NCBI GenBank assembly: GCA_047601145.1
Contig: JASGJW010000003.1
Location: 496,001 to 560,000 of the forward strand
Direction of reading: 5' to 3'
Source: UBA7672 sp047601145
GTDB lineage: Bacteria; Pseudomonadota; Alphaproteobacteria; Caulobacterales; Hyphomonadaceae
DNA: 64,000 nt
The notes beneath the pieces are model-generated. The model searched no databases and was not told the origin of the DNA. It saw nothing but the letters and a program-made list of their open reading frames with translations. This document shows, in pieces, positions 45,890 to 53,172 of this stretch (within the stretch, counting starts at the first letter, position 1; every line of letters begins with the position of its first letter). The translations under genes and the position numbers were made by a program.

Positions 45890-45958
45890 ATCAAAACTCC
45901 TTCCCAGGAGCTTTGAATCAAGCTTCGCAGCCGCTCTCAATCCAATTGAGTACAGACT
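45130..45958 (-). mobile_element. IS5-family insertion sequence (IS427-like)
   Basis: An element of about 830 bases with imperfect terminal inverted repeats: the left end starts GGCGTGGACTCAAT and the right end, read inward, AGTCTGTACTCAAT, with matches continuing for about 25 bases. The sequence CTAG flanks both sides (45126-45129 and 45959-45962), consistent with a short target duplication, although the exact duplication (2 to 4 bases) cannot be fixed. It lies exactly between the histidine kinase and proC stops. Confidence 0.85.
45565..45575 (-). promoter_or_regulatory. likely programmed frameshift slippery run
   Basis: On the minus strand the sequence is AAAAAAGGGGG at the junction of the two transposase frames. 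A6G runs are the usual site of programmed ribosomal frameshifting in IS427-type elements. It would give the fused, active transposase. Confidence 0.65.
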
Positions 45959-45965
45959 CTAGCCG

Positions 45966-46805
45966 CTACTTCTTCTCGGCCTCATTTGCGAGTTCCGCTC
46001 CGCGCCTGACGGCAGCGTCTATCGCCTTTCGCATCAGGTCAGGCATGCCGCCGCCGGCCATCAGCACGTCGAGCGCGGCAGCAGTCGTGCCGCCAGGAGA
46101 GGTCACAGCCTTGCGGAGTTCGGAGGGAGACTCGGCAAACTCGCCCAGCAGCGCGCCGGCGCCGACGATGGTTTCGCGCGCGAGTGCATTTGCTGTTGCT
46201 TCATCGAGGCCTGCCGCCTTGCCCGCAGCCGCGAGCGCCTCGACGAGCAGGAAGACGTAAGCGGGACCGGAGCCGGACACGGCCGTCACCGCATCCATTT
46301 GCGTTTCCTTGAGCGGACCAATCACGAGGCCGAGCGGCTCAAGCAGCTTGCCAGTCGCAACGCTCTCCGGATCCCCGCAAGCGTCCGACAGCGCAAACCC
46401 CGTGGCGCCCATGCCGATCGCGCCCGGCGTGTTGGGCATCGCGCGCGCCACTTTCGGACAGCCAAGCGCCGATGCGATCCGCGAGATTGTAACGCCGGCC
46501 ATGATGGAGACGACCAGCGTCTGCGGCGACACCCAGGCTTTGAGGCCGTCGATGGAGCCGGTGAAGCCCTGCGGCTTCACCGCAAGAACGAGAATGTCTG
46601 CCGGCTCCGGCGGCGGGTTCAGCGAGATCAGTTTCGCATTGGCGGCTTCGACGACATCCTCACCCGGCGAAGGCTCGAGCACGGTCAGCTTGCCGACGCC
46701 GGCTGCGCCGAGATCCTGCAGCCAGCCACGGGCCATCGCCGAGCCCATGCGCCCGGCGCCCGCCAGAACGGCATGCTTGAGCCGCGAAGCCTTCGCCGCG
46801 GCCAT
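45966..46805 (-). CDS. proC: pyrroline-5-carboxylate reductase
   Basis: A 279-residue NAD(P)H-dependent reductase, last step of proline synthesis. The Rossmann N-terminus is AVLAGAGRMGSAMARGWL, then VLAVKPQGF, and the signature ELRKAVTSPGGTTAAALDVL near the C-terminus. It starts 4 bases after the YbjN gene, and its stop is 4 bases from the IS5 boundary, so the insertion did not harm it. Confidence 0.93.
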   Translation of the reverse strand: MAAAKASRLKHAVLAGAGRMGSAMARGWLQDLGAAGVGKLTVLEPSPGEDVVEAANAKLISLNPPPEPADILVLAVKPQGFTGSIDGLKAWVSPQTLVVSIMAGVTISRIASALGCPKVARAMPNTPGAIGMGATGFALSDACGDPESVATGKLLEPLGLVIGPLKETQMDAVTAVSGSGPAYVFLLVEALAAAGKAAGLDEATANALARETIVGAGALLGEFAESPSELRKAVTSPGGTTAAALDVLMAGGGMPDLMRKAIDAAVRRGAELANEAEKK

Positions 46806-46809
46806 GAAC

Positions 46810-47313
46810 TTACGCTTCGCCTTGGGTTTCGAAGATCACGGCGGCGACGGCGTCTTCCGCCGACTTGCCGGCCCAGACGACGAAGTTGAACGCCGGCAGG
46901 AACTGGTCCGCCGCATCCAGCGCCGCCGCCAAGATCGCAGCGATCTCGCCGCCGTCTGGCGCAATGCGGTCGAGCATCGGGATGGTGTGACGGAAGACGG
47001 CAACGCCTTCCTCGTTCCAGTAATCGAAGTGGCCGAGCCAGAGACGCTCGTTAATCCGGCGCAACAGATCCGCGATCGCGGACTGCTTTGCATTCGGCGC
47101 GCGCAGGTCGAGCGTCAGCGAGAAGTTCAGCGAGGCCGGCTCGTCGCGCCAGGCGAACATGCCGCCGAACTCGCCCCACTTGGTCTGGGCCGCACAATGG
47201 ATGATGCCGTCTTCCGAACGCTCGCAAGCCCAGTCAGCGGCCAGCAACGTGTGCTCGACAACGTCGAGCGCGCGATCCGTCGTTTCTGCGGTGATGGAGT
47301 TCAGTTGTGGCAT
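46810..47313 (-). CDS. YbjN domain-containing protein
   Basis: A 167-residue soluble protein of the YbjN family (a type III secretion chaperone-like fold). Blocks are ALDVVEHTLLAADWACERSEDG, then LLRRINERLWLGHFDYWNEEGVAVFRHTIPM, the characteristic centre. Its role is poorly defined; YbjN affects motility and stress responses in E. coli. It lies immediately upstream of proC, an arrangement usual in alphaproteobacteria. Confidence 0.8.
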   Translation of the reverse strand: MPQLNSITAETTDRALDVVEHTLLAADWACERSEDGIIHCAAQTKWGEFGGMFAWRDEPASLNFSLTLDLRAPNAKQSAIADLLRRINERLWLGHFDYWNEEGVAVFRHTIPMLDRIAPDGGEIAAILAAALDAADQFLPAFNFVVWAGKSAEDAVAAVIFETQGEA

Positions 47314-47422
47314 CTGGTCCTCCCAGAATCACGGGACAGGCCCGTTTCATGAACGACGCTACAGAGGGTTGGCGGGCCCCACAACAGCGGCTTGGTTAAG
47401 GGTTTGGTGACTCGAATCGCGT

Positions 47423-47689
47423 TTACGACTGGCCGCCCAGCTTGGCTTCAAGCTCTGCGACGCGCTTCTCCAAAGCCTCGGCCCTTTCGATCGCGGAACG
47501 CGCAAGCGCCTTCAGCGCCTCGACTTCTTCCCGCTTCGCCAGGTCCATGTCGGCGACCACGCGCTGAGCCGCAGAGCGGAAGAGGGCCTTCGCCTCGTCA
47601 TTCGCAGCCTGGGCCATGCCGGCAGCGCCCTGCATCACGCGGGAAATATCGTCCATGATCGGGTTGCGGGTCTGCACAGGCGCCTCCAC
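47423..47689 (-). CDS. ubiK: UbiK-family accessory protein (BMFP)
   Basis: An 88-residue protein whose C-terminal half is a coiled coil (REEVEALKALARSAIERAEALEKRVAELEAKL), the feature that defines the UbiK/YqiC family, membrane-fusogenic trimers that assist ubiquinone synthesis. The N-terminal NPIMDDISRVMQGAAGMAQ is also typical. The start may be the ATG at 47656 (MDDISRVMQG). Family membership is clear; the ubiquinone role is by analogy. Confidence 0.8.
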   Translation of the reverse strand: MEAPVQTRNPIMDDISRVMQGAAGMAQAANDEAKALFRSAAQRVVADMDLAKREEVEALKALARSAIERAEALEKRVAELEAKLGGQS

Positions 47690-47776
47690 GGTAGACCCCG
47701 CTGCCGGAGCCGATATCTATATGGCCCGGATAGCCGCATATTTCAAAGTGGCTCCGGATTGGGTTACAGCGTCGCT

Positions 47777-48706
47777 ATGTACATTCCTCTCGAAATACCC
47801 TTTCCGCGCATAGATCCGGCGGCGTTCACCATCCCATTGCCCGATATGCAGCTAGGCCCCATCCACCTGGGGCCGTTTCCGGTGCGCTGGTATGCCCTAG
47901 GTTACATCTTCGGGCTGCTGCTCGGCTGGTGGTACGCGGTCCGCCTCACCGCACGCCCGCAATTGTGGGGCGATGCACCCACGGCGCCGCTGAAGAAAGC
48001 GGACATCGACGACTTCGCCTTCTACGCGATGATTGGCATCCTGCTCGGCGGCCGCATCGGCTACATTCTGTTCTACACGATCCCCTTCGAGCCGCAGAAA
48101 CTGTCGGGCGATCCGATGTTCATACTGCGCATGTGGGAAGGCGGCATGTCCTTCCATGGCGGCCTCATCGGCGCGACAATCGCCGTGTTCGCGACGGCGT
48201 GGCTGCGCAAGATCAACGTGCTCAGCCTGGGCGACGTCGCATGCTCCGCGGCGCCGATCGGCATATTCCTCGTCCGTATCGCCAACTTCATCAATGGCGA
48301 ACTCTACGGCCGCCCAACCGACGCGCCATGGGCGATGCGTTTCCCGGTCTACGATTGGACGACGCGAAGCTGGGGTCCCTCGGAAGGTCATCCGCTTGTG
48401 CATCCGAGCCAGCTGTATGAAGCGGTGCTCGAAGGCATCCTTCTGTTCGCCGTGTGCTGGGTCTGCGTGTGGAAGCTGAAGATGTTGCGCAAGCCGGGCA
48501 TGACGGCCGGCATCTTCCTGATCGGCTATGCGCTCTGCCGCACCTTCGTCGAGAACTTCCGTGAGCCGGACAGCTTTACGCACGGCGTCATGCCGGAATG
48601 GTTCACCATGGGCATGCTGCTGTCGCTGTTCATGTTGGCCGCCGGCGGCTTCCTGATCTGGTGGGCGAACCGCAATCGCGGCAGCGACCAGGCGAAGGCC
48701 GCGTGA
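47777..48706 (+). CDS. lgt: prolipoprotein diacylglyceryl transferase
   Basis: Inner-membrane enzyme of 309 residues with about seven membrane segments that attaches diacylglycerol to the lipobox Cys of lipoproteins; many lipoprotein genes in the window depend on it. The signature is RIANFINGELYGRPTD, with the essential His block SFHGGLIG and HPSQLYEA. ATG 47777 is preferred over an upstream in-frame start. Its stop overlaps the midA GTG. Confidence 0.95.
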   Translation: MYIPLEIPFPRIDPAAFTIPLPDMQLGPIHLGPFPVRWYALGYIFGLLLGWWYAVRLTARPQLWGDAPTAPLKKADIDDFAFYAMIGILLGGRIGYILFYTIPFEPQKLSGDPMFILRMWEGGMSFHGGLIGATIAVFATAWLRKINVLSLGDVACSAAPIGIFLVRIANFINGELYGRPTDAPWAMRFPVYDWTTRSWGPSEGHPLVHPSQLYEAVLEGILLFAVCWVCVWKLKMLRKPGMTAGIFLIGYALCRTFVENFREPDSFTHGVMPEWFTMGMLLSLFMLAAGGFLIWWANRNRGSDQAKAA

Positions 48707-49749
48707 GCGCGCTCCGCCAGCGCATCATCGACACCATCCGCGTCAACGGGCCCATGCCCGTTTCGCTCTACATGTTGATGTGCCTGCACGATCCGACGGA
48801 CGGCTATTACGCAGTGCGCCCAGGTTTCAACCACGACTTCACGACGGCGCCGGAAACCTCGCAGGTGTTCGGCGAGCTGCTGGGCCTGTGGGCGGCGCAC
48901 GAATGGCTGGCGCTTGGCAAGCCAACGAAGGTGCATCTGGTCGAGCTCGGCCCCGGCCGCGCGACCATGATGGCCGACATGCTGCGCGCAGCATCGTCCG
49001 TTCCCGGCTTCATCGATGCAGCGCAAATCGGGCTGATCGAAGCCAGCCCGGCCCTGCGCCAGGTGCAGGCCGACCGGCTCAGCGACTACACGATCCAGCA
49101 CTATGATGATCTCGACGGCGTACCGCCGGGCCCGTCCATCATTATCGGGAACGAATTCCTCGACTGTCTCGCCATCCGCCAGTTCGTGCGCGACGGAAAT
49201 GGCTGGCGCGAGCGGCAGGTTGGCCTCGGCATGGGCAATGCCCTGAAATTCGGGATCGGACCGCCTGCAGACCTGCCGCCGAACGTCATTCCGGTCGGCG
49301 ATCATGTCGAGTACGCGCCGGCGCTGGACACGCTGATCTCATCGATTGCACGACGGTTCCGCCAGGGCGCAGGGCGGGTGCTGTTCATAGATTATGGGCC
49401 CGCCGATTGCTCGCCGGGCGACACGCTACGCGCGTATCGGGCTGGTCAGCAGGTTGATCCGCTGGAAGAGCCCGGCGTGAGCGATCTCACTGCCGATGTC
49501 GACTTCCCCCGCCTACGCCAGATTTGCCTGAGCGAAGGCCTCGCCGTGCATGGCCCCATCAGCCAGGGAAACTTCCTGCTTCGGCTTGGCGCACGTGAGC
49601 GTGGGCAGTTCCTGTCGAAAGCCAATCCGCAGCGCGACGATGAAATCCGCGAAGCGCTGCAGAAGCTAATCTCGGCCAGCGAGATGGGCGAACGGTTCCG
49701 GGCCATCGCGCTGACGCCGCATATGGCGGCCACACCGCCGGGCTTCTGA
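48703..49749 (+). CDS. SAM-dependent methyltransferase, MidA/NDUFAF7-like
   Basis: A 348-residue methyltransferase of the MidA (NDUFAF7, COG1565) family. LCLHDPTDGYYAVRP-type N-terminus, DFTTAPETSQVFGELLGLW, the SAM site VELGPGRATMMADMLR, GNEFLDCLAIRQFV and FIDYGPADCSPGDTLRAY are all family hallmarks. The mitochondrial relative methylates an Arg of a complex I subunit; in bacteria the target is unproven. GTG 48703 overlaps the lgt stop. Confidence 0.9.
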   Translation: MSALRQRIIDTIRVNGPMPVSLYMLMCLHDPTDGYYAVRPGFNHDFTTAPETSQVFGELLGLWAAHEWLALGKPTKVHLVELGPGRATMMADMLRAASSVPGFIDAAQIGLIEASPALRQVQADRLSDYTIQHYDDLDGVPPGPSIIIGNEFLDCLAIRQFVRDGNGWRERQVGLGMGNALKFGIGPPADLPPNVIPVGDHVEYAPALDTLISSIARRFRQGAGRVLFIDYGPADCSPGDTLRAYRAGQQVDPLEEPGVSDLTADVDFPRLRQICLSEGLAVHGPISQGNFLLRLGARERGQFLSKANPQRDDEIREALQKLISASEMGERFRAIALTPHMAATPPGF

Positions 49750-49759
49750 TGGAGACAGG

Positions 49760-50548
49760 ATGACGACTGAGCGCCCGTCCTACGAGGAAGCGCCCGCTCT
49801 CAAGCGGTATTCGATGCATGTGCGTCACGGCTTCTTCGGTCGCAGGGGCGGGGTCTCGACCGGCGTCTATCGTAGCCTCAACTGCGGACCCGGCTCGGGC
49901 GACGAGCCGGAGAAGGTTCTGGAGAACCGCCGTCGCGTGTGCCTCTCGCTTGGCGCCGATCCGGAGAAGCTGGCCGCGCCGCGGCAGGTTCACTCCGCGA
50001 AGGCCGTGGTCGCCGACCATGCCTTCGCTCCCAACGAGCGGCCGGAATGCGATGCGCTGGTGACGAAGCGCCCCGGTCTCTTGCTCGGCGTGCTGGCGGC
50101 GGATTGCGCGCCGATCGTGCTATGCGATCCGCATAACGGCGTCATCGCAGCGATACATGCCGGATGGCGCGGCGCCGTCGGCGGCGTGATCGAGAGCGCG
50201 GTCGATGTGATGGGTCAGCTCGGCGCAGACCCGGGAAAGATGGCGGCAGGCATAGGGCCTTGCCTGTCGCAGGCTTCCTTCGAAGTCGGACCGGATCTTT
50301 TCGATGCCGTGATGAAAATCACGCCCTGGGCCGAGAACCTGTTCGATCCAGGCGAGGGCGACCGGCAGTTCTTCGATCTCAAGCGCTATTGCGCCGGACG
50401 CCTCACCCGTCTCGGCGTCGCCCACACGGATGCGCTTGCCGACGATACACTGACGCAGCCCGATCTCTATTTCTCGCACCGCGCCTCGGTGAAAGCCGGA
50501 GATCGCGACTGCGGACGGAACATGACTGGAATCATGCTCGTAGCTTAA
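49760..50548 (+). CDS. pgeF: peptidoglycan editing factor PgeF (multicopper-like, DUF152)
   Basis: A 262-residue protein of the PgeF/YfiH family. The zinc site is His in APRQVHSAKAV, Cys in LAADCAPIVL and His in AAIHAGWRGAV. HGFFGRRGGVSTGVYRSLNCG opens the fold. E. coli PgeF removes mis-incorporated L-Ser from peptidoglycan precursors. It lies 10 bases after midA, in a lgt-midA-pgeF-prs order typical of Caulobacterales relatives. Confidence 0.92.
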   Translation: MTTERPSYEEAPALKRYSMHVRHGFFGRRGGVSTGVYRSLNCGPGSGDEPEKVLENRRRVCLSLGADPEKLAAPRQVHSAKAVVADHAFAPNERPECDALVTKRPGLLLGVLAADCAPIVLCDPHNGVIAAIHAGWRGAVGGVIESAVDVMGQLGADPGKMAAGIGPCLSQASFEVGPDLFDAVMKITPWAENLFDPGEGDRQFFDLKRYCAGRLTRLGVAHTDALADDTLTQPDLYFSHRASVKAGDRDCGRNMTGIMLVA

Positions 50549-50736
50549 CGTTCGCGAACGCGTCTCTGTCACAAAACCTGCGGCATTTACGCCACGTCCC
50601 ATTCTGGCGCGATCATCCTCAGGGAATCCTTACTTCCCGCGATTGCCCGGCGAACGATTCTGCGACAGAAGCGTGACGCCGACGGGAGCCCCCTGATACA
50701 GAAGTTTCAGGGGCGGCATTTTGGGAGAGCGGGCGG

Positions 50737-51669
50737 ATGAAACTCATCTCGTGCAATTCCAACCGTCCGCTTGCCGACAGGATAGCTGCCTATCTCGACA
50801 TCCGGCTGACCAACGCAGAGGTGAAGACCTTCAAGGATCGCGAGGTCTTCGTGAAGGTCAACGAGAACGTCCGGGGCCAGGACGTCTATGTGATCCAGTC
50901 GACCTCCGCCCCGGCGAACGACCATCTGATGGAATTGCTAATCACGATCGACGCGCTGGTGCGCGCGAGCGCGCGCCGCGTTACGGCGGTGATCCCCTAT
51001 TATGGCTACTCCCGGCAGGACCGTAAAACGGACGGTCGCACGCCGATCTCGGCCAAGCTCGTGGCCAACCTGATCACCACCGCAGGCGCCGACCGCGTCG
51101 TTACGGTCGATCTGCACGCGGCCCAGATCCAGGGCTTCTTCGACGTGCCGACAGACAATCTGTTCGCCCAGCCGGACATGGCCGAAGACATCCTCAAGAA
51201 ATACGGCGCCAAGGACCTGATGGTCATTTCGCCGGACGTCGGCGGCGTGGTGCGCGCCCGCGCGCTCGCCAAACGCCTCGAGGCCGATCTCGCCATCGTC
51301 GACAAGCGCCGTGAGAAGGCAGGCGAATCCGAAGTGATGAACATCATCGGCGACGTCGAAGGCCGGAAGTGCATCCTGATCGACGACATGACGGACTCGG
51401 GCGGCACACTGATCAATGCGGCTGACGCCCTACTTAAGAAGGGCGCCAAGGAAGTGGCGGCCTACGTCACTCACGGCGTCCTTTCCAACGGCGCAGCGGC
51501 CAACATCGACAAGTCGCAACTCAAGGAGCTGGTGATCACCGACACGATCCCGCCGTCGGAGTCGGTGGCTAAGTCGAAGAAGATCCGCACGATCTCGCTG
51601 GCCCCGCTGATCGGCGAAGCCATCCGCCGGATCGCGAACGACGAATCCATCTCCAAGATGTTCGACTAG
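50737..51669 (+). CDS. prs: ribose-phosphate pyrophosphokinase
   Basis: PRPP synthase of 310 residues, making PRPP for nucleotide, His and Trp synthesis. Diagnostic features are the ATP loop YYGYSRQDRK, the metal-binding VVTVDLHAAQIQGFF and the PRPP loop CILIDDMTDSGGTL. A GGAG-rich sequence precedes ATG 50737 after a 188-base gap that probably holds the promoter. Convergent with pdeM. Confidence 0.96.
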   Translation: MKLISCNSNRPLADRIAAYLDIRLTNAEVKTFKDREVFVKVNENVRGQDVYVIQSTSAPANDHLMELLITIDALVRASARRVTAVIPYYGYSRQDRKTDGRTPISAKLVANLITTAGADRVVTVDLHAAQIQGFFDVPTDNLFAQPDMAEDILKKYGAKDLMVISPDVGGVVRARALAKRLEADLAIVDKRREKAGESEVMNIIGDVEGRKCILIDDMTDSGGTLINAADALLKKGAKEVAAYVTHGVLSNGAAANIDKSQLKELVITDTIPPSESVAKSKKIRTISLAPLIGEAIRRIANDESISKMFD

Positions 51670-51673
51670 GGCG

Positions 51674-52405
51674 TCAGTACGCCGCGCGAAGACCGTCGGC
51701 CAGAAGGCGATCGCCGCCCGCGAGATAGACGCCGTCTCGCCCTGTCACGGCAGCAAACGCGCCGTTTGGGAAGAGGGGCGTGAAGGTCTGGTCCAGCAGG
51801 TTCAGCCCACCCGTCAGCGCCCCATAGGACGGCATCACCAGCCGCTCGCCGTCGGTGACAAAGCAGCGCGCCCGCACGCAGCGCCCGGCACGGCCAGCTA
51901 CGCGCGCGCAGGGATGCAGGTGGCCTGCGATCTCGCCGAATGCGGGACCGGCGACGGGTTCGTGCCTGAACACCATTGCGCCGAGCCTGAGTTCCTGCGC
52001 CATGCGGCCACCGAGATCGGCCGGCGGCTTGGGATCGTGGTTCCCCTCGATCCAGACCCAGTCGACAGCATCGGTGAGGCGTCTGACAAGCGCCACATCC
52101 TGATCAGCCATGCGCACGCGTGCGCCGCGATCGTGGAAGCTGTCACCCAGCGAGATCACTGTCGTAGGCGCAAGCTGCTCCATCAGCCGCGCCACCCGGC
52201 GAAGGGTCGCGCCGGTATCATAGGGCGGGAGCATCTGCCCGCGGCTCGCATAGGAAGAGGCCTTCTCGAGGTGCAGGTCAGATACGACCAGCACACCCGC
52301 CGCCTCCCACCACAGCCCGCCGCAGGACTGCAGCGACACGCGTTCCCCCGCGACCTCGAAAATGAGGTCCGGGCGAGTTTTCGCGCGAGGAAGGCTCCGG
52401 GACAT
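51674..52405 (-). CDS. pdeM: ligase-associated DNA damage response endonuclease PdeM
   Basis: A calcineurin-type metallophosphoesterase of about 243 residues. Metal ligands are visible in SDLHLEKASSYASRG (Asp, His), SLGDSFHDRG (Asp), EGNHDPKPP (Asn, His) and AGHLHPCARV (GHxH). This belongs to the four-gene LigD-like ligase-associated module (ligase, exonuclease, helicase, PdeM); the helicase is close by at 53173-55644, but ligase and exonuclease are not in the window. ATG 52405 is chosen; an earlier start at 52441 is possible. Confidence 0.87.
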   Translation of the reverse strand: MSRSLPRAKTRPDLIFEVAGERVSLQSCGGLWWEAAGVLVVSDLHLEKASSYASRGQMLPPYDTGATLRRVARLMEQLAPTTVISLGDSFHDRGARVRMADQDVALVRRLTDAVDWVWIEGNHDPKPPADLGGRMAQELRLGAMVFRHEPVAGPAFGEIAGHLHPCARVAGRAGRCVRARCFVTDGERLVMPSYGALTGGLNLLDQTFTPLFPNGAFAAVTGRDGVYLAGGDRLLADGLRAAY

Positions 52406-52521
52406 GGCCAGAACCCTGACCAGAGCCGTCTGGCCCGTCAACTTCGCACGTTCAGTTGAACCCTTGGGGCCTTTCGCCGCTCGGAAATGTGCTACAGTCC
52501 CGAAGTCTTGGGAGGACAGAC

Positions 52522-52803
52522 ATGATCCGGATGCTTCTCGTCCCGGCTGTGCTTGGGGCTATCGCCCTGGCAGCCTGCAGCACGACCCCGACAGTCACCA
52601 AGGAAAAGATGACTCTCGGCGAAGCCAGTATCGAAGGCATGGAATGTCGTCAGGACAAGGCGATCGACACCAACATTCCGCGCACCATCTGCGCCTCGCC
52701 CGAGGCTTGGGCCAAGTTCGACGAGCGCCGTCGGAAAGAAACGGACGACCTACTCGCCGAAGGCAAGAAATACGCGAATGTCGGCCGCTATAACCGCGAC
52801 TGA
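52522..52803 (+). CDS. small lipoprotein, first of a paralogous pair
   Basis: A 93-residue predicted lipoprotein: MIRMLLVPAVLGAIALAAC with lipobox LAAC at residues 16-19. GGAGGA lies 6 bases before ATG 52522. The mature part has two cysteines in GMECRQDKAIDTNIPRTIC followed by a charged helix (EAWAKFDERRRKETDDLL). The same layout recurs in the next gene. Function unknown. Confidence 0.68.
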   Translation: MIRMLLVPAVLGAIALAACSTTPTVTKEKMTLGEASIEGMECRQDKAIDTNIPRTICASPEAWAKFDERRRKETDDLLAEGKKYANVGRYNRD

Positions 52804-52859
52804 TTGATTGGCAGGAAAATCTGGGCATCACCTAAATCAACCGGGGCTGGGAAGCATTG

Positions 52860-53171
52860 ATGCGTATTGTTTTTACTGTCGTCGCGGGCCTCGTTGCGCT
52901 CAGCGGCTGCGCCAACCTGCTGACCGCGTCCGGCAGCGCCGCGACGCGATGGGCCAATCTCGAGAAGTCGCGCGCAGCCAAGGCGGCCGGACACACGGAC
53001 GAAGGCAAGATCTGCAAGAGCATGATGGTGATGGGCTCGAACTTCCCCCAAAAAGTCTGCTCCACGCAGTCCGAGTGGGACACGTTCAACGAACAGCAGC
53101 GGAAGACGGCTGAGGAATTCGACGCCAACCGGCGCGCGGGCAATACCGACAGCGCCTTCGAGCGTCAGTAG
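52860..53171 (+). CDS. small lipoprotein, second of a paralogous pair
   Basis: A 103-residue predicted lipoprotein: RIVFTVVAGLVALSGC with lipobox LSGC. Its mature part repeats the pattern of the previous gene: GKICKSMMVMGSNFPQKVC then SEWDTFNEQQRKTAEEF. The spacing between the two cysteines is the same and the NxP-x2-(I/V)C core is shared. An in-frame TTG sits 3 bases before ATG 52860. It ends 1 base from the convergent helicase gene. Confidence 0.66.
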   Translation: MRIVFTVVAGLVALSGCANLLTASGSAATRWANLEKSRAAKAAGHTDEGKICKSMMVMGSNFPQKVCSTQSEWDTFNEQQRKTAEEFDANRRAGNTDSAFERQ

Positions 53172-53172
53172 C

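Noticed and set aside
50549..50560. Palindrome CGTTCGCGAACG between pgeF and prs, considered as a LexA-type operator
   Set aside because: Its half-site order and spacing do not match the GTTC-N7-GTTC alphaproteobacterial LexA box, and neither neighbour is an SOS gene. It may be a weak stem.
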